Source: Arthrobacter_D sp015752045
GTDB taxonomy: Bacteria > Actinomycetota > Actinomycetes > Actinomycetales > Micrococcaceae
DNA length: 64,000 bases
NCBI RefSeq assembly: GCF_015752045.1
Contig: NZ_JADOUS010000005.1
Location: forward strand, 186,001 to 250,000
Reading direction: 5' to 3'
Position 1 is the first letter of the stretch; every line of letters starts with the position of its first letter. The position numbers and the translations under genes are program-made. Below the pieces are notes generated by a model that had not been told where the DNA came from, did not search any database, and worked only from the letters and a program-made list of their open reading frames with translations. This document shows positions 24,782-32,698 of this stretch, one piece after another.

Positions 24782-26602
24782 CTACTGCGCCTGGTCCTCG
24801 GCCATCGCGTCGTACGGCCCGGCCGTCCCGCGGGCCATCTGCAGCGCATCCGCGGCCCGGACCAGGGCGAGGTGCGAGAACGCCTGCGGGAAATTGCCCG
24901 CCATGCGTCGGTGGCCGGGGTCGTACTCCTCGGCCAGCAGGCCGAGTTCGTTCGCGTACCCCACGAGCTGATCCATGAGCCGCGCGGCGTCGTCCGGCCT
25001 GCCGCCGTGCGCGTACTGCTCCACGAGCCAGAACGAGCAGGCGAGGAACGGGTGCTCGCCGGGTTCGAGGCCGTCGTCCGAGTTGCCGGTGCGGTAGCGC
25101 AGCAGCAGCCCGTGACCGTCCAGGAGATCCTGTTCGATCCGCTCCACGGTGCCCAGCATCAGCGGGTCGTCGAATCCGACGAAGCCGACCTGCGGCAGCT
25201 GGAGCAGGGAGGCATCCACCTCGGTCCCCCCGTACACCTGGGTGAACGAGCCCAGCCCGGGACTGAAGCCGTGCTCCAGGATCTCCTCGCGGAGGCCGTC
25301 CCGGATCTCCGTCCAGCGCTGCTGCGGCCCCGGCAGGCCATGATCCCGCACCGCACGCACCGCGCAGTCGAAGGCCGCCCACATCATCACCCGGGAGTGG
25401 GTGAAGTGCTGCGGGTCCCCGCGCATCTCCCAGATCCCGTGGTCCCGGTCGTGGAGGTGCTTCTCCGCGAACCCCAGCAGTGCCCGCTGGAGCGGCCACG
25501 AGAAGCTGTCCTCGGTGACGCCGTGGACGCGGAGCTTCTCCAGCGCCACCATCACCTCGCCGACGACGTCGGCCTGGTACTGGTCGACGGCGCCGTTGCC
25601 CACGCGCACCGGCGTCGAGCCGGCGTAGCCCGGCAGGTGGCCGAGTTCGCGCTCGGGCAGGTGCCGTTCCCCGGCCAGCCCGTACATGATCTGCAGGTCC
25701 TCGGGATCACCGGCGACCGCCCGCAGCAGCCAGTTGCGCCACTCCAGCGCCTCCTCGGAGAAGCCGTGCGTCATCATGGCCTCGAGCGTCAGGGCCGCGT
25801 CGCGGAGCCAGCAGAAGCGGTAGTCCCAGTTGCGGGAGCCGCCGAACTGTTCGGGCAGCGACGTCGTCGGGGCGGCCACGATGCCCCCCGTGTCCTCGTG
25901 CGTGAGGGCCCGCAGGACGAGCAGGGAGCGCCGGACGGCGTCGGAGTAGTCGCCCTCGATCCTGCAGCTGGCTCCCCATGCGCGCCAGTAGCTGATGGTG
26001 CTGTCGAGCACTTCGTCGACGTCGACGGCGTCCGGCTTCTCACGGTGCGAGGGGTACCACACGAGTTCCAGGTCGACGACGTCGCCTTCGGCCACGGCGA
26101 ACGTGCCCTCGTGGCGATGGTCCTTCGCCCTCAGCCGCGGCCCCCGCAGGAGCAGCGCGTCCGGTCCTGCGATGGCGAGGAGTACCGGGCCGCCGTCGTG
26201 CGTCCCCTGGGTGACCCACGGCATGATGTCGCCGTAGCCGAAGCGGATCTGCAGTTCCTGCCGCATGGTGACGGAGCCCCGGAGCCCCTGGATACGACAC
26301 ACCACGTTGGCGCGACGGTCCGTGACGGGCATGAAGTCGGTGACCAGCACCTCACCCTCGCCGGTCTTCCAGCGGGTCTGGAGGACGAAGGTGGAGTCGA
26401 GGTAGCTCCGCTCCACCACCTCGGCGTCCGATGCCGGCGCCACGAGCCAGCGGCCGTGCTCCGGCGTGCCCAGCATCGCGGCGAACACCGACTCGGAGTC
26501 GAACCGGGGGAAGCTGAGCCAGTCGACGCTGCCGTTCCGGGAGACGAGCGCACCGGTGTGCAGGTCTGACAGGAGTGCGTAGTCCTCGATCAGGGATTGC
26601 AT
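24782..26602 (-). CDS. Glycoside hydrolase family 15 protein (glucoamylase/trehalase-type)
   Basis: 606 aa, cytoplasmic (no signal peptide). Starts IEDYALLSDLHTGALVSRNGSVDWLSFPRFDS, the hallmark N-terminal domain of bacterial GH15, followed by the alpha/alpha barrel with GSRNWDYRFCWLRDAALTLEAM. Actinobacterial members include trehalases as well as glucan glucohydrolases, so either trehalose or malto-oligosaccharide is a possible substrate. Converges with the alcohol dehydrogenase gene. Confidence 0.9.
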   Translation of the reverse strand: MQSLIEDYALLSDLHTGALVSRNGSVDWLSFPRFDSESVFAAMLGTPEHGRWLVAPASDAEVVERSYLDSTFVLQTRWKTGEGEVLVTDFMPVTDRRANVVCRIQGLRGSVTMRQELQIRFGYGDIMPWVTQGTHDGGPVLLAIAGPDALLLRGPRLRAKDHRHEGTFAVAEGDVVDLELVWYPSHREKPDAVDVDEVLDSTISYWRAWGASCRIEGDYSDAVRRSLLVLRALTHEDTGGIVAAPTTSLPEQFGGSRNWDYRFCWLRDAALTLEAMMTHGFSEEALEWRNWLLRAVAGDPEDLQIMYGLAGERHLPERELGHLPGYAGSTPVRVGNGAVDQYQADVVGEVMVALEKLRVHGVTEDSFSWPLQRALLGFAEKHLHDRDHGIWEMRGDPQHFTHSRVMMWAAFDCAVRAVRDHGLPGPQQRWTEIRDGLREEILEHGFSPGLGSFTQVYGGTEVDASLLQLPQVGFVGFDDPLMLGTVERIEQDLLDGHGLLLRYRTGNSDDGLEPGEHPFLACSFWLVEQYAHGGRPDDAARLMDQLVGYANELGLLAEEYDPGHRRMAGNFPQAFSHLALVRAADALQMARGTAGPYDAMAEDQAQ

Positions 26603-26639
26603 CCTTCAACTCAACCACACGCTCCGTATGACCGCCCGC

Positions 26640-27506
26640 TCAGCCGTGCCCGCCCTCGAAGGCCGCCCGGATCCGCGCCGGATAGTCCGTCGTCAGCTCC
26701 TGCACCCCGAGTTCCGCGAGATACAGCGCGTCCTTGACCGAGTTCACGGTCCACACCCGGACCCGCACGCCGTCGCGGACCCAGCGCAGCACGCGCCCGC
26801 GATGGCTGCGGGTGTACCGCATGCCCGGCCCGACCATACCCACCGTCTGGTGGTTCACGAGCTGCTCGCCCTCCTTCAGTGCCCGTTGCATGACGGTGAT
26901 CAGCGCGCCCTCGGCGATGGGACCGAAGCGCAGCGCGTCCCGCACCTCCTGTGGCTTCATGTCCGACACCAGCTGGCACAGCATGTGGGCCGGCGCCGAT
27001 TCGGCGAGCTGCCGCATCGAGTCCGGGTTGAAGCTCATGAAACTCACCTCGATGATGCCGAGCATCGAGGACTCCGGGTCCCACCCCTCGTCCATGAGGA
27101 AGGCGATCAGCGCGTCCTCCAATCTCAGGCCGAAGGGGCTCGGGTGCTTCAGCTCGATCGCCAGCCGGACCGGACGCCCCGCGTGGCGCAGCAGCAGGAG
27201 CAGGTCCGCGAGCGTGAGGAACTGCTCGGACGGACTGCCGTATGCAGCCGGGATGTCCGCGTTCTTCCAGGAGGAGACGTCGAGCCCGCGCAGCTCCTCC
27301 AGCGTGTGGTCGGCTACCCGGCCGGATCCGCTGGTGGTGCGGTCCAGGGTCGTGTCATGGATGCACACGAGCTGTTCGTCCCGGGTCAGGTGGACGTCGC
27401 ACTCCACGCCGTCGGCGCCGTCGGCGAGGGCCTGCAGGTAGGCGGCGCGGGTGTGCTCGGCATAGGTGCCGCTGCTACCGCGATGGGCGAAGATCACAGG
27501 AGGCAC
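26640..27506 (-). CDS. Glycerophosphodiester phosphodiesterase
   Basis: About 288 aa, GDPD-type TIM barrel that hydrolyses glycerophosphodiesters to glycerol 3-phosphate and an alcohol. Motifs IFAHRGSSGTYAEHT (catalytic His), DGVECDVHLTRDEQLVCIHD (metal-binding Glu/Asp, second His) and AIELKHPSP are clear. No signal peptide, so cytoplasmic. Start set at GTG 27506 because AGGGG lies 7 nt upstream; a GTG at 27521 is in frame but has no ribosome site. Confidence 0.9.
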   Translation of the reverse strand: MPPVIFAHRGSSGTYAEHTRAAYLQALADGADGVECDVHLTRDEQLVCIHDTTLDRTTSGSGRVADHTLEELRGLDVSSWKNADIPAAYGSPSEQFLTLADLLLLLRHAGRPVRLAIELKHPSPFGLRLEDALIAFLMDEGWDPESSMLGIIEVSFMSFNPDSMRQLAESAPAHMLCQLVSDMKPQEVRDALRFGPIAEGALITVMQRALKEGEQLVNHQTVGMVGPGMRYTRSHRGRVLRWVRDGVRVRVWTVNSVKDALYLAELGVQELTTDYPARIRAAFEGGHG

Positions 27507-27622
27507 GGGGCATCCCCTCACATGGTGATTGATGACCCTCTCACGGTACGCGACCGGTTGATCGGGGCACCATGGCCGGCAGGCCCGGCGGGAGGGAGTC
27601 CGCCCTCGATAGACTCGGGAGG

Positions 27623-28882
27623 GTGAATGCTCAGATGACCGGTACGGATATGGAGCGGGCGGCCGCCCTCCGCCACATGAAGATGCTCGCCACGGGGCTG
27701 CTGGCCCTCATGGCGGTGATCTTCGTGGTGGCTTTCGCGCTGCAGGACACCTATCCCTGGCTCCAGTACGTCCGGGCGGCGGCCGAGGGCGGCATGGTCG
27801 GCGCACTCGCCGACTGGTTCGCCGTCACAGCCCTCTTCAAGCACCCGATGGGCCTGAACATCCCGCACACCGCGATCATCCCGCGCAAGAAGGACCAGAT
27901 CGGCGAATCGCTCGGCCAGTTCGTGGAGGAGAACTTCCTTTCCGAGGACGTGGTGAGGGCCAAGCTGGACTCGGCGCACATCGCCCAGAAGGTCGGCGCC
28001 TGGCTCGAGAAGCCGGAGAGCGCCGACCGCGTGGCAGCCGAGGGAGCGGCGCTGATCCGCGGCATGTTCACGGTCCTGAACGACGACGCCGTGCAGGGCG
28101 TGATCGAGTCCATGGTCCGGAAGCACCTCCTGGATCCACCCTGGGGTCCGCCGATCGGCAGCATCGCCGAGCGCGTGTTCGCGGACGGCCACCACCACCG
28201 CCTCGTGGACCTGCTGGTGGACCGCGCCGCCGACTGGGTGGACGCCAACTACGCGGTGGTGACACGCGTCGTCGCCCAGCGTTCCCCCACCTGGGTCCCC
28301 CGCCTCGTCGACGGCGTGGTCGGCGACCGCGTCCACGCGGAACTGTCGAAGTTCATCCGTGCGATCCAGGACGATCAGCAGCACGACGTCCGGATCGCCA
28401 TCGACAGGTACCTCCGGGACCTGGCGAAGGATCTGCAGCACAAGCCGGAGACGATCGCCAAGGCCGAGGAGATCAAGGGGCAACTGCTCGACGATCCGCG
28501 GGTCCGCGACATCACAGCACGCACCTGGTCGACCATCAAGAACGCCCTCCTCGAGGCCGTCAACGATCCGGACAGTGAGCTGACGAAGAAGTTCAAGGCG
28601 GCCATCCGGGACTTCGGCTCACGGTTGACCAGCGACGCCGACCTCGCACACAGGGTGAACCGCTGGATCGGGGACGGTGCCTCCTACGCGGTGCGCACCT
28701 ACCGCAGCGAGATCGCCGGCGTCATCTCCGAGACCGTGGGTCGCTGGGACGCCGAGGAGACGTCACGGAAGATCGAACTTCAGGTCGGCAAGGACCTGCA
28801 GTTCATCCGCATCAACGGCACGGTGGTCGGATCGCTGGCCGGCCTGCTGATCTTCTCCATCGCCCACGCGATCTTCGGTTAG
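27623..28882 (+). CDS. DUF445 family membrane-associated protein
   Basis: 419 aa. One membrane segment near residues 20-40 (LLALMAVIFVVAFALQ), the family signature AAAEGGMVGALADWFAVTALFKHPMGLNIPHTAIIPRKKDQIGESL, a long helical region, and a final hydrophobic helix. DUF445 has no assigned function. GTG 27623 is chosen because TAGACT ends 7 nt upstream (leaderless); ATG 27635 is an alternative. Its stop overlaps the convergent EcsC gene stop by 4 bp. Confidence 0.87.
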   Translation: MNAQMTGTDMERAAALRHMKMLATGLLALMAVIFVVAFALQDTYPWLQYVRAAAEGGMVGALADWFAVTALFKHPMGLNIPHTAIIPRKKDQIGESLGQFVEENFLSEDVVRAKLDSAHIAQKVGAWLEKPESADRVAAEGAALIRGMFTVLNDDAVQGVIESMVRKHLLDPPWGPPIGSIAERVFADGHHHRLVDLLVDRAADWVDANYAVVTRVVAQRSPTWVPRLVDGVVGDRVHAELSKFIRAIQDDQQHDVRIAIDRYLRDLAKDLQHKPETIAKAEEIKGQLLDDPRVRDITARTWSTIKNALLEAVNDPDSELTKKFKAAIRDFGSRLTSDADLAHRVNRWIGDGASYAVRTYRSEIAGVISETVGRWDAEETSRKIELQVGKDLQFIRINGTVVGSLAGLLIFSIAHAIFG

Positions 28883-29664
28883 GCCCGCTTCTTCCTCGCG
28901 CCCGGCTCGGGAAGCTGCAGGACTTCGGCCAACTCGCCGGGGATGGTCTGGGGCAGCGGACCGAAGGCCTCGCGTGTGGTGCGGATGACGGCCTTGCCCA
29001 TGAGGTGGTTGCCGGTTCCGCCGATGACGGCGCCCACGCCGAACGGCAGTGCGCGTCCGAGCATGAACCCACCCTGCTTGGCGAGGAACTTCTTCACGAA
29101 TCGCCGCTGGATGGACCCGGTGAGGGTCTTCACCAGTGACGCCGGAGCGGACTTGTTGACGAGCTGGCCCCAGTGCTGCGGCGCGCCCTGCCCGGCGGAT
29201 GCACCGAGGATGGAACGGATGAGCGCGGTACCCTCCTCGCCCATGAGGATGGCCATCACCATGGTGCGGGACCGCTCGGGGTCCTCCGTCCGGACACCGT
29301 GCAGCTCCGCGACCGACTCGGCGTACAGCGCCGTGGCCTCGAGGAACCCGATCGTCGCGGCACCGGACAGCCCGAGTGCGGCGAGGGTGCCGACGGCGGG
29401 CACGGCGGCGATCGATCCGACAGCGGCTCCGGCGACAGTCGTCGCACGCAGGTAGTCGCGCTCGAGCAACAGGGTCAGCTCCGCAGGGGAGGCCTCCGGG
29501 TTGCGGCGGCGAAGCCGGTCGATGTTGGCGATGATCAGGGGTCGCTGGACGTCCAGGGCACGTTCGATGCCCCTGAGGATGGCGGGTTTCGGGTTGCCGT
29601 CCTTGTCGAACAGCGTTCCGCTCGCGGCCCTCACGGCTGGGTTCTCCTTGTTACGGCCAAACAT
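28879..29664 (-). CDS. EcsC family protein
   Basis: 261 aa. EcsC-like region with hydrophobic, glycine/alanine-rich helices (TTVAGAAVGSIAAVPAVGTLAALGLSGAATIGFLE) and a C-terminal FGVGAVIGGTGNHLMGKAVI segment. Named after the third gene of the B. subtilis ecs operon; molecular function unknown, membrane association likely. ATG 29664 follows GGAAGGA. Converges with DUF445; the two stops share TTAG. Confidence 0.85.
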   Translation of the reverse strand: MFGRNKENPAVRAASGTLFDKDGNPKPAILRGIERALDVQRPLIIANIDRLRRRNPEASPAELTLLLERDYLRATTVAGAAVGSIAAVPAVGTLAALGLSGAATIGFLEATALYAESVAELHGVRTEDPERSRTMVMAILMGEEGTALIRSILGASAGQGAPQHWGQLVNKSAPASLVKTLTGSIQRRFVKKFLAKQGGFMLGRALPFGVGAVIGGTGNHLMGKAVIRTTREAFGPLPQTIPGELAEVLQLPEPGARKKRA

Positions 29665-29782
29665 CGTGGTCCTTCCGCCGGTGATCGGTGTGCTGCTGAC
29701 AATGATTCTAGGTGGGGCGCGTGCTGCCGGGTCGGGGTTCTGCTGCCGGCGCAGAGCAGCCCCAGGGTGATGGGACAACAGG

Positions 29783-29815
29783 AAAGGGCGCCACCGATGA
29801 CCGGTGACGCCCTTT
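29783..29815 (-). terminator. Terminator after glsB
   Basis: AAAGGGCG-C-CACC, 7-nt loop, GGTG-A-CGCCCTTT: 13-bp stem with one C-A mismatch, 39 bp past the glsB stop on the minus strand. Confidence 0.75.
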
Positions 29816-29853
29816 CGACAACTGCTCCCCCATGGTGCAGCCGGTGCTGCGGA

Positions 29854-30123
29854 CTAGACGCGCGAGCCCTTGCGGCCGGTGACGGCGCCGTAGATGACGA
29901 GCACGATCAGCGCGCCGCCGATGGCCAGCAGCCACGTCGACAGGTCGAAGAAGCTGTCGATGCCGACGCCGAAGATCGCGCTACCGATGAAGCCGCCCAG
30001 CAGGGCTCCGACGACGCCGAGGACGAGGGTGATGACCCATCCGCCACTCTGACGGCCCGGCAGGATCAGCTTTGCGATCGCGCCGGCGAGAAGACCAAGA
30101 ATAAGCCAACCGATAATTCCCAT
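29854..30123 (-). CDS. GlsB/YeaQ/YmgE family stress membrane protein
   Basis: 89 aa, three transmembrane segments (GIIGWLILGLLAGAIAKLILPG; GGWVITLVLGVVGALLGGFIGSAIFG; LLAIGGALIVLVIYG). This transglycosylase-associated protein family is induced by general or acid stress in several bacteria; mechanism unknown. AAGGAGC precedes the ATG. About 100 bp upstream is a 16-bp element shared with the acidic small gene at 4649. Confidence 0.92.
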   Translation of the reverse strand: MGIIGWLILGLLAGAIAKLILPGRQSGGWVITLVLGVVGALLGGFIGSAIFGVGIDSFFDLSTWLLAIGGALIVLVIYGAVTGRKGSRV

Positions 30124-30459
30124 AAGATGCTCCTTGAGTGATATTCAGTGCACGACCCGAGGGCCGCCCACTACCTGATAGTTCGATGCACCTGAGTGCA
30201 ACTCGCCTCAAGTGTACTTCATCAGCCTGCTTAGGGTGCAATCGTAGCACCCGAGGAATACCATTCAGCAACGTCTGGGGCGGATCCTTCCCGAACTGTT
30301 ACCACCCGCATCACGGCGCGCCGAAACGCCTCCCATCGACGCGACACGCCGTATGATGACCGCAGGCGGGCCGTCCTGGGAGTGGGTGGCAATGGAAGTG
30401 AAACCGCTGGGGAATTCTGACGGAACTCCCATTGAGCCCACACTTAAGGAGTATTACTA
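30124..30459. other. Divergent intergenic region, glsB / DUF6458 gene
   Basis: No gene supported. It carries the glsB-side element TCATCAGCCTGCTTAGGG at 30219-30236, a possible minus-strand -10 (TACGAT) just upstream of that element, and the plus-strand ribosome site AAGGAG before ATG 30460. The 3' part is unusually AT-rich for this genome, as is the start of the next gene. Confidence 0.6.
30219..30236 (-). promoter_or_regulatory. Conserved upstream element of glsB
   Basis: TCATCAGCCTGCTTAGGG, matching the element at 4915-4932 in 15 of 16 core positions and lying at nearly the same distance (about 100-115 bp) before its gene. Confidence 0.45.
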
Positions 30460-30717
30460 ATGCGAATCGGTTCTTCGATTTTCCTCATTGCACTCGGTGC
30501 AATTCTTGCTTTTGCCATTCAGGCCGACGTCATCAGCATCGTCGACATCAACCTCGTGGGCTACATCCTCATGGCGGTGGGCGTGATCGGCCTGATCGCC
30601 TCCCTCGTCCTCGCGGCCCCGCGCAGGCAGAACCGCGTCTCGGAGTCGCGATCCATCGTCGATCCGAACACGGGCGAGACCATCACGCGCAACGAGACAC
30701 GCGACTCGGGGATCTAG
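30460..30717 (+). CDS. DUF6458 family small membrane protein
   Basis: 85 aa. Two transmembrane helices (SIFLIALGAILAFAIQ; INLVGYILMAVGVIGLIASLVL) separated by a short loop, then a charged tail ending VDPNTGETITRNETRDSGI. Matches the actinobacterial DUF6458 family, function unknown. AAGGAG lies 8 nt before the ATG. A strong intrinsic terminator follows the stop. Confidence 0.87.
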   Translation: MRIGSSIFLIALGAILAFAIQADVISIVDINLVGYILMAVGVIGLIASLVLAAPRRQNRVSESRSIVDPNTGETITRNETRDSGI

Positions 30718-30733
30718 CCTCCACACGCACGGG

Positions 30734-30764
30734 AAAGGCCGGGACGATGGTCCCGGCCTTTTTT
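30734..30764 (+). terminator. Intrinsic terminator with T-run
   Basis: AAAGGCCGGGAC, loop GATG, GTCCCGGCCTTTTTT: the best classical rho-independent terminator in the window, just after the DUF6458 gene. Confidence 0.95.
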
Positions 30765-30821
30765 GTCTGCGTTTACCACCGCCCCTGGTGCATCGCGTGG
30801 TCCAGGTCGACAGAAAAGTGC

Positions 30822-30873
30822 TTGACGTCACATCAAAGCAAAGATAGAGTCACTCAAACAAAGATAAAGCCAC
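30822..30873 (+). promoter_or_regulatory. fru operon promoter with DeoR-type operator repeats
   Basis: TTGACG (30822-30827), 17-bp spacer, TAGAGT (30845-30850) forms a near-consensus promoter. Two direct repeats CAAAGATAGAGTCAC (30839-30853) and CAAAGATAAAGCCAC (30859-30873), 20 bp apart, overlap the -10 and transcription start. They are good candidates for FruR binding and for repression in the absence of fructose 1-phosphate. Confidence 0.75.
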
Positions 30874-30914
30874 ATGCCTCGGGCCCGCCCGACGGCCACG
30901 ACGAGGGGGTCACC

Positions 30915-31682
30915 ATGTTCGCGGAAGAGCGGTACCGGCAGATCAGCACCCTTGTCTCCGCCGACGGTCGTGTCACCGTCGCGGGGCTCTCCTCGCGCTT
31001 CGGCATCACCAAGGAGACCGTCCGCAGGGACCTCGCCCTCCTGGAGAGCGACGGCGTCCTGCGACGCGTTCATGGAGGTGCCATCGCCGGCAGCGGCGCG
31101 ACGACGAACGAGCCGAGCCTGACCAGCCGCTCGACACAGCACTCCCCGGAGAAGAAGCGCATCGCACAGGCCGCCCTCGCGCTCACTCCCGCGACCGGCG
31201 CCGTCGTCCTCGACGCAGGGAGCACCACCGGCGCACTCGCCGACCTCCTCGTCGAGGAAGCCCGCACGGACCTGGCCGTGATCACCCACTCCGTCCCGAT
31301 CGCAGCCCTGATCTCCGGTGCCGGCCTGAGCGTGGAACTCGTCGGCGGCCGCGTCCGGGCCCTGACGAGCGCCGCCGTGGGCAGCAGCACCGTGAGCCTC
31401 TTCTCCCGCCTTCGCGCGGACATCGCCTTCATCGGCGCCAACGGGCTCGCAGCCGGCTTCGGCCTCAGCACGCCCGACGTGGACGAGGCGGCCGTGAAGA
31501 CCGCCATCGTCCGCTCCGCCCGGCGCGTGGTGCTCCTGGCGGACTCGTCGAAGTTCGACGAGGAGACCCTGACCAGCTTCGCCTACCTGGAGGATATCGA
31601 TGCACTCATCACCGACCGAGCACCCCGGGGCCCCCTCGCCGAGGCCCTCACCGACGCCGACGTGGAGGTGATCGTCGCGTGA
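30915..31682 (+). CDS. fruR: DeoR/GlpR-family fructose operon repressor
   Basis: 255 aa. N-terminal DeoR helix-turn-helix (RYRQISTLVSADGRVTVAGLSSRFGITKETVRRDLALLESDGVLRRVHGGA) and C-terminal sugar-phosphate sensor domain with VVLDAGSTTGALADLL and FIGANGL. Position at the head of fruK-fruA-ptsH indicates control by fructose 1-phosphate, as in relatives. GAGGGGG precedes ATG 30915. Its stop overlaps the fruK GTG by 3 bp. Confidence 0.9.
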   Translation: MFAEERYRQISTLVSADGRVTVAGLSSRFGITKETVRRDLALLESDGVLRRVHGGAIAGSGATTNEPSLTSRSTQHSPEKKRIAQAALALTPATGAVVLDAGSTTGALADLLVEEARTDLAVITHSVPIAALISGAGLSVELVGGRVRALTSAAVGSSTVSLFSRLRADIAFIGANGLAAGFGLSTPDVDEAAVKTAIVRSARRVVLLADSSKFDEETLTSFAYLEDIDALITDRAPRGPLAEALTDADVEVIVA

Positions 31683-32698
31683 TCGTGACCCTCACGGCGA
31701 ATCCGAGCATCGACCGCACCGTCGAGCTCAGCGCCCCCCTTGCGCGCGGGGCGGTCCAGCGTGCCACCCACGTGGTGCAGGAGGCCGGCGGCAAGGGCGT
31801 CAACGTGAGCCGCGCCCTCGCGATGTCCGGTACCCGCACCCTCGCCGTCCTGCCTGGCGACGACGACGACGCGGTCCTGGCCGGCCTGCGCAGCATCGCC
31901 CTCCCGTTCCGCAACCTGCCGATCGGCGCGGGCCTCCGCACCAACACGGCGATCACCGAGCCGGACGGCACGACGACGAAGATCAACGAGCCCGGCCCGG
32001 AGCTCTCCCCCGCCCGCCTCGAGGAACTCCTCGCCGTCGTGGTCGCGGAGAGCGACGGCGCGGACTGGCTGGTCCTCGCCGGGTCCCTGCCCCCGGGGGT
32101 CCCTCCTACCTTCTACACGACGGTCACTGCCGCGGTGCGCAAGGCGTACGGGCCGGCGGCACCCCTCGTCGCGATCGATTCCAGCGGTGAGCCCCTCAAC
32201 GAGGCCGCCGCCGGCGTCCCGGCTCCGGACCTGCTGAAGCCCAATGCCGAGGAGCTCAGCGAGTTGACCGGTATCGGCACGGGCGACGAGCTCGAGAAGG
32301 ACCATGACCTGGCCGCGAAGGCCTGCGCGGTGCTCATCGCCGCGGGGGTGGGAGCGGTACTGGCGACCCTTGGATCCAGGGGCGCCCTCCTCGTGACGGA
32401 CAAGGGAGCGTGGCACGCAGTGCACCCGCCCGTCACGGCGCGTTCCACGGTCGGTGCAGGCGATTCAGCACTGGCCGGCTACCTGCTGGCGCACACCGCA
32501 GGCGAACTCCCGGAGGACTGCCTGCGCCAGGCAGTCGCCCACGGATCGGCGGCCGCCGCGCTTCCCGGTTCGACCGTCCCGTCACTCGACCAGACCACGC
32601 CGTCCATCGTCGCGGTCACACCCCTCAAGGTCACGCTGCCCGTGATCGAACCAAGTGCAATCGGGTCCGTCGCAGGGCCCCAACAGGAGGAATTCTGA
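31679..32698 (+). CDS. fruK: 1-phosphofructokinase
   Basis: 339 aa PfkB-family kinase, phosphorylating fructose 1-phosphate to fructose 1,6-bisphosphate. Substrate end: MIVTLTANPSIDRTVEL and QEAGGKGVNVSRAL. ATP end: the PfkB signature TARSTVGAGDSALAGYL with catalytic Asp. Starts at GTG 31679 inside the fruR stop and its own stop shares one base with the fruA ATG, so the three genes are translationally coupled. About 20-30 residues longer than many homologues at the C-terminus. Confidence 0.93.
   Translation: MIVTLTANPSIDRTVELSAPLARGAVQRATHVVQEAGGKGVNVSRALAMSGTRTLAVLPGDDDDAVLAGLRSIALPFRNLPIGAGLRTNTAITEPDGTTTKINEPGPELSPARLEELLAVVVAESDGADWLVLAGSLPPGVPPTFYTTVTAAVRKAYGPAAPLVAIDSSGEPLNEAAAGVPAPDLLKPNAEELSELTGIGTGDELEKDHDLAAKACAVLIAAGVGAVLATLGSRGALLVTDKGAWHAVHPPVTARSTVGAGDSALAGYLLAHTAGELPEDCLRQAVAHGSAAAALPGSTVPSLDQTTPSIVAVTPLKVTLPVIEPSAIGSVAGPQQEEF

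Noticed and set aside
30231..30443. 70-codon minus-strand frame upstream of the DUF6458 gene
   Set aside because: Lies in the divergent promoter region, lacks a ribosome site and has no recognisable protein features.
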